The notes beneath the pieces were generated by a model that was given only the letters and a program-made list of their open reading frames with translations, searched no databases and had not been told where the DNA came from. 64,000 bases of DNA. It comes from Plasmodium brasilianum (lineage: Eukaryota; Apicomplexa; Aconoidasida; Haemosporida; Plasmodiidae). Location: contig NC_090126.1 of assembly GCF_023973825.1 (NCBI RefSeq), positions 1,116,001 to 1,180,000 of the forward strand. The letters are read 5' to 3'. Made by a program: the position numbers and the translations under genes. Below are positions 10,720 to 22,700 of the stretch, one piece after another (within the stretch, counting starts at the first letter, position 1; each line of letters starts with the position of its first letter).

Positions 10720-12514
10720 CCATAATTATCAACACGTAAAATTTTGAAATTCACACTGTATAACAATATTTCTCACGAGAAAGAAACAAGGATTCCTTTC
10801 GATTTTATATATTCGCTCTTAGCTTCTCACTTTTCGCTTCTCGCTTCTCACATTTTGCTTTTTTTTTTTTTTTTTTCTTCTTTTTTCATTTTTCATTTTT
10901 CCTTTTTTTGTTATATATATATATATATGTATAATTTAAATGAACGCTCCGCTGCTCTGCTTTTCTTATAGCTTCACTATGCATACCACCAAAGAGGGAT
11001 TATAGCTTATAAATTCTTAACAAATATATTATCATATAATATGATTAAATAGTGTCAAAACTGAGTATCTTTTGAGAGAAAATATTTGAAGAATCATTTC
11101 CTTATTTTTTCGTTATTATCATAAGCCTAATAATATACATTATACTTTTTAAGGGGCACACAATTCCATCCATGAAGAATGAATCATATACGTAGAATGT
11201 TGCACTGTATTTCGTTTGCACATATGGCCTATTTTTATGTACGTATATTTTATGGTGTTTATTTCGTTTTTACTTTTATATTTGCAAATATCTACATGTG
11301 CATATACATATACAAATTCTATATATTCATACTTACTTACGTGCGTTACTTTGACTTATTAGCAAATTGTAATCGAAAAAAAATTCTCCGAATAAAAAAG
11401 CTTGAAAAATTTTCGCTGACCTATTTGCAATTTTCCCTTTTGATAAGCCTTTGTATATAAATGTCCCTTTGATTAATGCATAAATCGCTCCTTAATTATT
11501 CACACGTATACGCACGGATATACATATATATATATATACATATATACATACATATATACATATATATACACATATATACATACATATATACATACATATA
11601 TACATATATACATACATATATACATACATATATACATATATACATACATATATACATATATACATACATATATACATATATATACACATATATACATACA
11701 TATATACATACATATATACATATATACATACATATATACATACATATATACATATATACATACATATATACATATATACATACATATATATATGGCCTCA
11801 TATGTAACTGCTTATACTTATTCCTGCAGTTACCTAAATTTTTTGTTTTAATATATTCTTTTCGTTTTTAGTATTTAAATACATGTGAACTTAATTATTT
11901 ATTTTTTTTTTTTTTTTTTGTTTAAACCGTTTAACTGTAACACTAAGGACTACAATACAAAATTCATCTGCTATTCTTTTTAATAAGGCATTAAATAAAA
12001 AGCTTATAAAAAAATAATTTTGTGTGCATTTAAAAAAAAAAAAAAAAAAATAGTTCGGGGAAGATAGGTTTTAGGATTTATTCGTTATGTATGTTCATGC
12101 ATATATTCATATATATGAGCGCGCGCAAAGCTGCTTGAAGAGAGGTCTATAGTTGCCTCGAACAATGAAATAAATATAAGACGTAAAATAATGTAGAATT
12201 TTATTAACTCTTCTAATATTTAAAGAAGATCAAGACACTAGGAAATTTAAATTGAACGCAAGTGAAATTGCCATAAAAAAAAAAAAAAAAAAATGATATA
12301 AAAAAAAGAAAGAAATATATAAATATATACATATATATACACATATAAATGAATAAGTGTATACATAAATAAAAATACATGCATACATCTTTGGACGCAT
12401 GCACCCCACCAGGCTGGGAAATCACAAGGCACTTGTTCAAACGAGCAAAATGTGAGCTGCTGTTTTCCTTTTTTCATTTCTTCCTCCTTTTAGTAAAAAT
12501 AATTTAAGAATAAA
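10720..12514. other. Intergenic region between PIMT and RAD4
   Basis: About 1.8 kb. It contains T-rich tracts, a large ATAC/ATAT microsatellite (listed separately), an A/T-rich block (11900-12060) and, nearer RAD4, a GC-richer stretch with GCGCGC (12118-12126). An ORF at 11179-11460 has no family likeness and ordinary intergenic composition, so it is not called. Confidence 0.55.
11518..11792. repeat. ATAC/ATAT microsatellite, about 275 bases
   Basis: An almost pure alternation of ATACAT and ATATAC units. It is open in several frames on both strands and so produces false IYIH/YMYV ORFs of about 100 residues. Confidence 0.9.
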
Positions 12515-15500
12515 ATGGAAGGAAAGAGAAGAACGACCAAAAGATGCGCAGAGATAGAATTTAATGAAATTGATAGAGAATTATTTGGGGATGAGGAATT
12601 AGAAATATTACAAAATAGCAAAAAGCTAACAAGTGAAGAGGATGAGAGAAATGAAGAAAGCATTTTACATAACGAAATATTATTGAACATCAATGAAAAC
12701 GAATTTCTTTATTTTGAAGATAATGTCAGTAATGGTAGTAATTCAAATGATGATAGAAGTTCAGATAACGATGTACAAGTTATTGAAAAAGGGAAAAAAG
12801 AAAAAGCATATGGGATACCAAATAAAAATATGGGAAAAGAAAAAATAAACAAGACATCATATAAAGATCCCTCTAGTTATAAAAAGAAATCAAAAAATGA
12901 AAACAAGATTCTTATTGATGATAGTTCAAAATTTGATGATGAAAACACCGACGATGAAATAGCCTGCTCCAAATTGTCCACTTCGGAATTAAAAAAATTT
13001 CAAGAGCTAAGAAATCAGAATATGCATAAGAAAATAGAGGATAACAAATTGATAACATTTATGTTATGTTGGATTGGACACATCTATTTCTTAAATAATA
13101 TTTGTAATAATAAATTTTTACAAGCAATGATATATTCTGTCTATGTTAATTATAAAAACAGTAATTGTAATAATAAATTATATAAAGACCCTATATATTT
13201 ATTTCTATTTATAAAAAATTCATTCGAATTTGTTTCTGACAGTAAAACTTGGATAGCTGGGGATAAAATTATTTCTAAAAATATTAAAGGATCATTTATA
13301 TTTAGAATAGTTAGAAGTATTCAAAGAAGGAGAGCCAATAATGTAATCATACATTTAATTTTTATTTGTTTGTGTAGGTATTTAAATATACCTAGTCGTA
13401 TATGTTTTACACTCCCAAATTTAAAAAACGAAATAGATAGTACTCGTAAAAATAAATTAATGAAAATGTGTTGTGATAATTATTATGAAGATATTAGTAA
13501 GAATATATTTTTTAAGCAGTACATTAATGTGGATCGTGAAAGGGGTGCTCATGACAAAACCGTATGGGGAGGTAACAGCGAAAATAATTATGTTGGTGGT
13601 GTCGGAGGCGCTAGGGATGATGACAACTGCTATAGTAGCAGCGACTGCGATGATGATGTTATTATTATCGAGAGAGAAGATTTTTTAAAATATGATGATC
13701 AGAAAAAAAAAAATGAAGAAAAAAAAAAAAAAAGCAAAAGTGGTTATAAAGATGAAACAACACAGTTTAATATTTTCTCCGAGTGTTATTCCACTAGTTT
13801 TAATAAATGGGTGTCTTTTTTTTTTTGTTATAATATATACTATTTCAATTTGTTTAATTTTTCAAAAAATGACAATTTATCACAGTATGAGACCAAAATG
13901 TTTCATATTTTATTACCCTTGCCGAAAAATCCAGAGGAGATAAGGACGTACAAAAAGGAAAGAAAGAGCAGTGCGTCAAACAAATTCGATCTTTCACTAT
14001 TCATGAGAAAGGGCAGCAATGAGGATAGCTGTGAGGATAGCGGCGGGTATAGCAGCAGGAGTAGCAACAGGAGTAGCAACAGGAGTAGCAACAGGAGTAG
14101 CAACAGGAGTAGCAACAGGAGTAGCAGCAGGAGTAGCAGCAGGAGTAACCGCAATGAGCGAAATAACTGCAACTCAGATAGGAAGTCCCTGAACAGCTGC
14201 AGTTGTGTCACTCCTTCCGAAGGGGGAAAAGAAAGAAGCAGAATTAAAAGCAAATCTGAGAAAAAGAAAAAAAAATGTAAAGAAAGAAATAATAATGCCA
14301 CTAATGTACATAACCGTAATAGCAAAGAAGTTATTCAAATTGATGACTTTTTAATAAAAGAAAATAATACGAAATATTATGTATTGAATCAACTAAAAAA
14401 AAGTGTAATGAGCAAGGAAAATTATTGTAGTGACCATTGTAGTAATAAAAAATTCAAAATTTTAAGTAGTAACCATGAAGGAAAAATGTACATTGAAAAG
14501 GACAATACACTTTTTATATATGACAATAAAAGTAAGAGAGTGGTTAGAATTGTATATATGGAGGATACAATACAAAAAGACAGTGATAACGACAGGGATA
14601 GCCATAATGAAATGTCTAGTAAGAGAAATGCAATGTGTAATGCCGCAAAAAACGGTAAGCACAATGCCACCGTAAATGTCAGGAGGAAAATGGACGAAGG
14701 GAGAAAGACCCCCTTGATGTACGATTTTGAGAAGGATGAAGAGAATGTTGAAATTGTAAATTCGCTAGCCCATATATACAGCTCAACTAACAAGAAAAAT
14801 ATGCTACTATATCAAATCAACGAGTTGAGAATGGCAAACAATAAGCTAAAAAACGGTTATACCAGTGACAGTGCTACCAATTGGTGTAGTGGAAAGGAGG
14901 ACATGGAATATGGAGAAATAATATACAACAAATTTGCAAATACGATAAGAGTCAACTCGTTGCAGAATAAATATATAAAATTGTTCATAAATAGTAATGT
15001 ATATAAATACTTCTATAATTTAGATCATTACAATTTATTCATATCGATAAATCAATACGGAATACTAAAAGACATCAGTGTAAGGCATAAGTTAAGGTGC
15101 ATCAGTGGTAGTAGCACCACTGGCGGTAGTTACAATTGTAGTCATGCTAGTAGTGGTAGTAGTAATATTACCATAATTAAAGGGAACAAACAATGTAACA
15201 TTGTTAGAGACAATTTTAGGAGAATATCTTACTATTTCAATAAAAAAAAAAAAATACAAAAAAAAAATACGACGAATTTGAAAAAGCTCTAGATAACTTA
15301 GATGAAGAATATTTATATAGTTTATTTGTAACTAATACTATACCTAAGGAAAAAACCGATTTTGTCAAGTCGAATTATTACATTATAAAATCGATGCTAA
15401 AAAAGAACCAAGTTATACACCCTAATACACCTGTTGGTTTGTTTAAAGGAGAAAATGTATACTTAAAAGAAAATCTTTACAACTTAATGAGAAGAGAATA

Positions 15501-16287
15501 TTTAGAAAATAAAAATTACTTCATCAGTGATAGTGAACAGCCTTTAAGTTATGAATATGATGAATATAATAAAATAACAGTACCGCTATATGCAGAGTTT
15601 CAACTGAAAAAAAGAAAAGTCATGATAAAAGATAGTAGTATATTTTTAGACACAGAGAAAGAAGGGGATCCTGCACCAAGTGATGCTGCAATGTGTATAC
15701 AGGAAAGGGAAAGAGGGGGTAAACATGTACACAGTGTGAACAAGGAGGAGAGCAAGAATATGGATGATTATGAAGATGATTATAAGAATGATAATGATGA
15801 TGCCTTTGATTACATCTACGACAAGAAGAACAAATTGCACATGTTAAAGACAAAACTATTTGCACATCTGAAACCAAATAATATTATTGAACTTAATACA
15901 AAGGATGTGTGCATTTACAACATCAAGTTAAAAATACTTGTCAAACATATTAGGGGAATCATTCCATATAAAATTATATATAATAATTCATATTTTTTTA
16001 ATAAATTTCGAAAAAGACAAAATGCACCAACAGATGCTGATAAAATAATTATTAAAAAAAAAAATCTATTGTCCTTTCAAAATTTATATATACCACAAAA
16101 AAAAACACAAGATGAATTCTTAATAAATGAAAAATCAAAACAAATTAAAAATCTGTGGAAAGTTTTATGCAAAAGTATTATGTATGAGCAAGCAAATAAG
16201 CACTCTACCCTACAAAGGACCAAGGCAAGGCGCATTTACAAAATGAAGGAGTTTAACACCGATGTAGATTGCTACTTCCGAATATAA
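12515..16287 (+). CDS. RAD4: DNA repair protein RAD4/XPC, frame broken in a poly-A tract
   Basis: RAD4/XPC recognises helix-distorting DNA damage and starts nucleotide excision repair in the nucleus. The first frame (12515-15292) has an acidic/Lys-rich head, transglutaminase-fold pieces such as IIHLIFICLCRYLNIPSRIC (about residues 277-296), STSFNKWVSFFF (about 426), and ISINQYGILKDISVRHKLR (about 841-859), which matches WVRDVTQRY-type RAD4 motifs. It then runs out after two A-runs (15242-15254 and 15258-15267). The next frame, open from just inside them to 16287, starts with YDEFEKALDNLDEEYL. It then carries a clear beta-hairpin domain 1: SNYYIIKSMLKKNQVIHPNT, GLFKGENVYLKENLY and NLMRREYL. 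The two parts join if the sequence is one A short (or two long), giving about 1,257 residues. This is either a homopolymer assembly error or a true slippage site. RSSN repeats fill about residues 512-545. Confidence 0.85.
14046..14150 (+). repeat. 12-nt coding repeat (RSSN/RSSS) in RAD4
   Basis: Units of AGGAGTAGCAAC and AGGAGTAGCAGC encode RSSN and then RSSS in a non-conserved insert of RAD4. The antisense strand reads as poly-Leu, which explains the false ORF 13903-14325. Confidence 0.85.
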
Positions 16288-16295
16288 GCAGTGCT

Positions 16296-16330
<35 letters not shown>

Positions 16331-16801
16331 CATGTGCATCCATGAGCAGGTGTACAGAAACATATTCATAACACATGACAGCAAAACGTCTGTGAGTGAT
16401 AATTTCAAGGGAGGTCACGCCTACACGTGTGCATGTTTATTAAATACGTGTTCATTTAATTTGTTTTGTTTTGTTTTATTTTGTTTTATTTTGTTTTATT
16501 TTGTTTTATTTTGTTTTATTTTGTTTTATTTTGTTTTATTTTGTTTTATTTTGTTTTATTTTGTTTTATTTTGTTTTATTTTATTTTATTTATTTTTTTT
16601 TTTTTTTTTGGCTAACCAATTTTTAAAACTATAAAATTGAATTTTCCTGTTCTATGTATGCCCAGCGCACATAATAGAGACAAATGGGCGAGCAAAAAAA
16701 CGTATACTCTACTACAATTACGTTGACGCGGGTACATTAACGCAGTTATTGCTATATTGCTAACACGCCATATAAACATATGTACGCACATGCTCTTAAC
16801 A
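16288..16801. other. Convergent intergenic region with 10-nt repeat
   Basis: RAD4 and the SPOUT gene end towards each other here. The region contains a 27-base A-run right after the RAD4 stop (16300-16326) and a TTTTGTTTTA 10-nt repeat (about 16460-16590). No gene is supported. Confidence 0.7.
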
Positions 16802-18366
16802 CTACTTGAGCATGTTGTGGAACAACGAAAGAGTTATTGTTACGGCCTCCTCAGTTCTTATTGTCCTGGATGTTTGATAGGGACACGTGTTAATAAACAT
16901 GTCAAATTTTTTCAAAATTTTATTTAAGATCCTACTTTTCTTCTCTCCACTGTAGCTCTTTTTTTTCTCTTCTTCTTTTTCCTTGATCAGCAAATCTTCC
17001 AATCCATCTCTGTTTCCGAACACAATGAGGATGGAGCTGCGGAGTCCAAAATAGAAGAAATGGAAAAATGCATGAAATGTAAAATGCAAAAATGAGATTA
17101 AATGGGTGGTATATATACATGGGTGGTGGAAAACAATCCAAACAAACGAATGGCGCGCCGCTCAGAGGACAATAAAAATAAGACGTTATATGTCCGTTTT
17201 ATGTTATAACATTTAAGTACATACCTAAAGTTTTTTAATGAAGAGAGCACATCATCCATGACCCGCCCCCTTTCCGAGGTACCTACGATACAGTCAACTT
17301 GCAAATTAAAAATATCACTCAAACTTTTTAAAATTTCTATCGAATATCCCCAATATACATTATACTGCTTTGGTATAGTCGGATGTATTACCTTTGCTGT
17401 GAATAAAACTTTCGAATTTTTTTTTCGAAAAATTTCAAAAGATTGTGCATCAAATAAAACAGTAACTCGTGTTCCTATGTCTATACAAGAAACATTTTCA
17501 ATTAACGCATTTGAAAATAGACCTACATCAACTATAATACCATTAGATATTTTTTTTACAACCACTCCTTCTCTAAATGGAAGCCATTCATCGCTTCTTA
17601 AATGATGAGGAGCATCTACTGCGTTCATAATTCCTGAGTGTTTTAAAAAATGTGTTATTGGAAATAAGTGTTTTCTTAAATACTGTGGAGTTTCTAAATA
17701 TTGTAAATTATAATGCAGGTATTTGCACAGGTAGGAATATTCCGATTTTTCTTTTTTCTCTGTTTGCGGGTTAAAGCATTCCCTATTTGCAACCCATGTT
17801 CCGTTTCTGCTATTCGTACTAACGATATTATCACTAATACTACTACTTCTCTTACTGCTTCTCTTTCCCTCGTCCCTGTTGCTGCCATCAGCATGCTGAT
17901 TACACTTGTTGATATCCTCTTTTTTATAATAGTTATTTTCACTGCTTTTGTAGTTAGTTTGCTTATTTATAAGACGTTCATTTGCTAACTGATCATCGTA
18001 GATATACACTTTTGAAATAGAAAATATGGTAAATATTCTTGCCAAATAACTTGATAAATATGATTTTATAACATCGCTTCTATTATTTATTATTGTTGAG
18101 GGTATGGCTACAAATAACTCTACTTTTAAATTTCTACTAATATTTGGTATTCGCTTTGATATGAATTCGTTTATATCTTCATTAAGATTATTTTTTGTTT
18201 CTTCTAAATTATTCGTATGTACGAATTCTACATCGTTCATTTGTGCATTCGTAGGAACGTCAACATGCTTGGCTTTACCCTCCGTCCTTTTGTCATACCT
18301 TCCTTTCTTTACTTTTTTTTTTATTTTTTCAATACACTTTTTATCCTTTTTCCCTTTTTCCTTCAT
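16802..18366 (-). CDS. SPOUT1: SPOUT-type RNA methyltransferase (SPOUT1/C9orf114 family)
   Basis: Family members have a knotted SPOUT fold that methylates RNA with S-adenosylmethionine; the human protein also acts at the mitotic spindle. Exon 1 is 18366-17225 and exon 2 is 17036-16802, joined in phase 2 (intron GTATGT, CCGCAG), giving 458 residues. Residues 1-30 are very basic. Family motifs follow: LETPQYLRKHLFPI, then DAPHHLRSDEWLPFREGVVV, then CIVGTSERG, and in exon 2 ILIVFGNRDGLEDLL and NTCPYQTSRTIRTEEAV, which forms the cofactor-binding knot. An Asn/Lys/Ser-rich insert of about 100 residues (about 135-235) interrupts the fold, as is common in Plasmodium. The gene converges with RAD4. The family match is strong; the RNA substrate is not known from sequence. 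Confidence 0.92.
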
Positions 18367-18483
18367 GATTGAAACTTTTCATGTTTTGTATTCACCGGGG
18401 AATATGCGCATACGTGCGTACATACATATACATAATATATATTTTTTGTTTGTTTGTTTGTTATTGTATAAATTATTATAAAC

Positions 18484-18876
18484 TCATTCACATGACTTTT
18501 TACGAATCACTGCTACTGCCGCTTTTGTTTCTTGGGCTTCTATACTTCTTCTTCTTCTTCTTCCTCTTTTTTTTTTTTTTTTTTTTTTTTTATTCTGTTC
18601 CTCTTTTTCTTCCTCGTATTTGCAATTAAAAAATATCTTAACAGAAAAAGGTCCATCTGTTTCTACCAAAAAAAAAAAAAAAGAAAAAAAAGTATATACT
18701 TTTTTTAATCTTGATTGAACATTTTTATCTACATATGTATGAAAGAGAAAAAAAAAAAAAAGAAAAAGAAAATGTACATATACATAAACTGTAGGTAACT
18801 GTAAATAAATAATACCTGCATGTAGTGTTGTTACAAATTTATTAGCTTCAAGAGAAAACGTTTGAAATTCATACAT
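18484..18876 (-). CDS. Small conserved-looking two-exon protein, function unknown
   Basis: I do not recognise the family. Exon 1 (18876-18816) starts MYEFQTFSLEANKFVTTLHA and ends at a CAG|GTATTA donor. Exon 2 (18662-18484) follows a GGTAG acceptor and continues ETDGPFSVKIFFNCKYEEE, joined in phase 1. The product has 79 residues: a hydrophobic/mixed globular-looking half and a highly basic tail (poly-Lys then poly-Arg), which suggests nucleic acid binding or nuclear location. The start lies 890 bases from the divergently oriented LRR gene and the stop about 120 bases upstream of the SPOUT gene start, on the same strand. An unspliced reading gives 130 residues with a poly-Phe middle, typical of an intron read through, so the spliced form is preferred. 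Confidence 0.6.
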   Translation of the reverse strand: MYEFQTFSLEANKFVTTLHAGIIYLQLPTVYVYVHFLFLFFFFLFHTYVDKNVQSRLKKVYTFFSFFFFLVETDGPFSVKIFFNCKYEEEKEEQNKKKKKKKKRGRRRRRSIEAQETKAAVAVIRKKSCE

Positions 18877-18930
18877 TCCGAAATATTACTAATTTTTGTA
18901 TGCCGCCTTGTTTGTGCAGCATGTTTGTAT

Positions 18931-18995
<65 letters not shown>

Positions 18996-19193
18996 TGACG
19001 AGTGTTTTTGAAGTCATCTCTTTTATTTTACCATTTGTTATCATGTTATTTGAATTCTTTCAATTGCAATTTTGTATTTTTGTATTTTTTTTTTTTTTTT
19101 TTGGTTTGCATGCGGCTCTCACACACAGTGCAAATGTTTTCACGCCGAATAATAAAAATGAGAAAAAAGAATACTCCGCATGAGCATACAGAA

Positions 19194-19233
<40 letters not shown>

Positions 19234-19761
19234 AGTACATGTATACATACCTATATGAATGTATTATTTAAGTATACACTTCCCGCATAGTCAAAATTAA
19301 AGCGAAGAATTGCCCCATTTGTCATATAATAAATCAGCAATTACATATCCATACATATGCTTATATATATATATATATACATGTATATATGTATATATGT
19401 ATGTATAAACGCATAAAGGGCACATTTTTGTGGAAGTATTACCATTTTAGCAAGAATAAAAAAAAAAAAAAAATATAAAAAGAGGAAAAAAGGTACATGT
19501 AGAATTCTATTATGACATTCTCCAATTAGTCCAAGGAAAACTTGAAATATCATAAAAGGTAGAGCAACAGGAAGTATAAGAAGCAAATATATTATAAAAG
19601 TAAGAGGAATATTTTAATTTATAACTGAGTTCACACTGCTGTAATAAAATTGACATTGCTTTTTTGTGCATAATATATTATTTTATTTTACCTTAACTTA
19701 TTATTCTCCACCTTTTTTAACTCCTTTTTTGCCCCATTTTAGCAGTTGTCTTCAAAAAAAT
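18877..19761. other. Divergent promoter region with AT microsatellites
   Basis: Lies between the small minus-strand gene and the LRR gene on the plus strand, so both promoters should be here. It contains (AT)n at about 18938-18992 and 19197-19231, ATGTATAT repeats at 19360-19405, and T- and A-runs. No gene is supported; ORFs here cross microsatellites. Confidence 0.6.
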
Positions 19762-22700
19762 ATGAAGTACAAAATGGAGGAGGCATCATCAAAAGAGGAC
19801 GAGTAAACGATAAGAACGAACAAAGCAGCGTACGATTGCCAATAGTATATTCGTGGTATGTATGAAGCCTTTCTACATTTAGACAATTATTCTTGTTTAC
19901 ACACAAGTTTTGAAATTTTATGCACGCAGGAGCTACTTAAAGCTAATTAAATTCTCGAATAATGTTGAGCAAAAAAATAATGAAGAAATTGAAATTTTAG
20001 AAGTTTGCATGGAAAAATCTATTAACTTAAACATATTTGAATCTTTTGTAAATATAAAAGAACTATATTTAGTAAAAAATAATATCACTGATATAACTCC
20101 TCTTTTTAAATGCACGAAATTGACCGTATTATTTTTGCAAATTAATAAAATAAGGAGTATTCTAGGTAAAAAAAAAAAAAAAAAAAAAAATTAAACCGTT
20201 GGTACTAACCTCATATTAGCTAGCTGGTATGTAATACTTTAACACATAAAAAAAAAAAAAAAAAAGTACCAATACGAGATTGAGCTAAACACTAGGAACA
20301 CGTTGTAATGAAGAAGCCACTGTAGCATTGTCCCTAAATTGTTATGTTGCATTCCGAAAAACTTTTTAACACGTTTCTTTCTCTCCATTTTTTTGTGTTT
20401 TCCATTCGATAACTCGTCAGGAATAGAAAAGTTAAGAAGGCTTGAGAAATTAAGCTTGTTTAACAACGAATTAACTGAGCAATTTATAAAAATTGACGAA
20501 AATAAAAATTTAGAATATATAGATTTGAGCGATAATAATATAGAAAATATAGATTTTTTCCTGAACACCAAATCTTTTACACACATCAATTTAGCTAACA
20601 ACAATATAAAAAGTATACACTCCTTGAAGAATAATTTCAACTTGCATTATTTAAACATAAGTGGAAACAAGTTAGGGCATTCTGTTACTTTCGCTTGAAC
20701 TTGTTCCTTTTTTTCATCTGTGCCTACAGCTTACATGTTAACTGCATACACGTGAACAACATACACGTGAACAACATACACGTGAACAACATACACGTGA
20801 ACTACTTACACATTAACTGCTTAAATATCAACTGCTTACACTTAATTGAATTACATTTTAACAAATTTTTCCTTTTTTTTTTTTTTTCCAAGATTTGAAA
20901 AATTCGAAGATGTTGAGGCACTTCATTATCTAAAAAATATCAAAGAACTATACTTAAGCTCAATATACTATAGTAATAAAAATATTAGTATAAATTTTAG
21001 CAAAAATATTGATAAAAATGTAAAAAAGGCAATGTATTATTTGCACACACAATTATGTGCACATATATGAGGATACACTTGTAAAATACTTATAATAATT
21101 TTTAAAGGGAGTAATGTATTGGTGAAGAGCATACTGTACAAACATTTCTTTTTTAATAATTTTCCTAATTTACAAGTAAGGAAATTATATTTTTTGAATG
21201 ATGTTTGGCTTTCCACACATATGATAAAATTGTTTTCATAGTCATGAAGGAAGAAGTGTGGATGTTTATATATCTCTACGTGTGAGCATATCTCTACGTG
21301 TGTGCGTATCTATATGTACATGTGTATCTGTGGGTGTAAAAATATATATATCTACATGTTTCCACTTACGGGCATGTTTACCGGTACGTGCAAGATTTTA
21401 GACCACGAAAGAATTGGAAACAACAGCAGAAAATTAACTGTTAGAGATATGGATATTCTAAGGAGTATAATCGACTTCAAAATAAACTTTGTGGAGGAAA
21501 AATACAAGAAAGAAAAATACTACATTTTATTTATTAATAACAAGAATGTATCATATATAAATGAGACTCTAAAGCCATTTCATTTTTACTACAATATGGA
21601 AGAATTTTCCCTCAACAATGTAAAATTTTGTTCTTATTTTTATTTTGCCTGACTGCCTGAACAGTGTATGTAAATCTTATGTAAACACGCAACTTCAAAT
21701 TTTCAAATCGTTACATTGTCGTATAATTTTTTTTTTTTTTTTCATCTTAGAATGAGAATATGCAGCTGGGCTCTATGTCTGAGTTAAAGCAGGAAATAAA
21801 TTTTCTACTCAGTGCGTACACTGCTAGGTGGGGGAAAAAAAAAATATTCGTACACATACACACCAAGAATATAGCAAATACCAATACAGCAAAGGATAAT
21901 ACAGCATACACGAATACAACGGATACTTATATATAGTTGTGTACGGAGAAACATATATATATGAAACTTTGTTTGGTGAACAGGTTTAACTACATAATGC
22001 GCAGGCTAAAAGAGGAAAGAAATCTACAAATAAAATATATTAGAACGTCCATAAATTCGTACTTCAACATTTTTTTCAAAGCTATAAATATGGAACACGA
22101 AGAGTAAGCTTTGCACTAATAGTAGTTGATGTTGTGAGAGTTTGTGCATGCGGTACGTGTAATCGTACTTTGGAATGCTATAGGCGCAGCCGTATTTTGA
22201 TATACTATAGGTGTAGCCGTATGTTGGCATGATATAGGTACAATCGCATTTTGTTATGCTATAGGTGTAGCCGTATTTTGGCATGCTCCAAGTAGAGTCG
22301 CATTTGTACATGCGGTATTTGCATCCATATTTATGAATATATGCACATAATACATCCGCGAAGAAATGTATGTGTATCTTTCCCTTGTCAGCTACAAAAA
22401 GATTGAAGATTTGATTAAATTAAATTTCAGTTCAGAATCTTTGAAAACTTATTTTGTAGATAACATAAAAATTGAAAATATAATAAAAGTAAAAAAACTG
22501 AGTCATGGGAATCTGGACACATTAATGTAACACTTTTTTTTTTTATTTTTTTCTCACCATCTCTTTTATTTTGCTAGCATTTCTCCCGTATCCTTTCACA
22601 CCTGCAAACGCATCTCATTTGGGCAGTTATGTTTAACATGTCGTTCGAACAGTTACTATGAAAAGTTAATACTAACAGTTATCATGAGCAGTTAATTTGA

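Noticed and set aside
11476..11871. Overlapping 90-130 residue ORFs reading [11 protein letters not shown] and YVYMYICMY on both strands
   Set aside because: Translation of the ATAC/ATAT microsatellite; open in nearly every frame, no start context, splice logic or domain.
13903..14325. Minus-strand ORF with a long poly-Leu run
   Set aside because: Antisense of the RSSN repeat in RAD4.
16269..16634. ORF with LFYFVLFCFI repeats after RAD4
   Set aside because: Translation of the TTTTGTTTTA 10-nt repeat.
22489..22526. Earlier donor GTAAAA at 22489 in the LRR gene
   Set aside because: It would leave phase 0, while the next acceptor at 23021-23022 needs phase 2. The donor at 22527 fits and keeps a sensible peptide.
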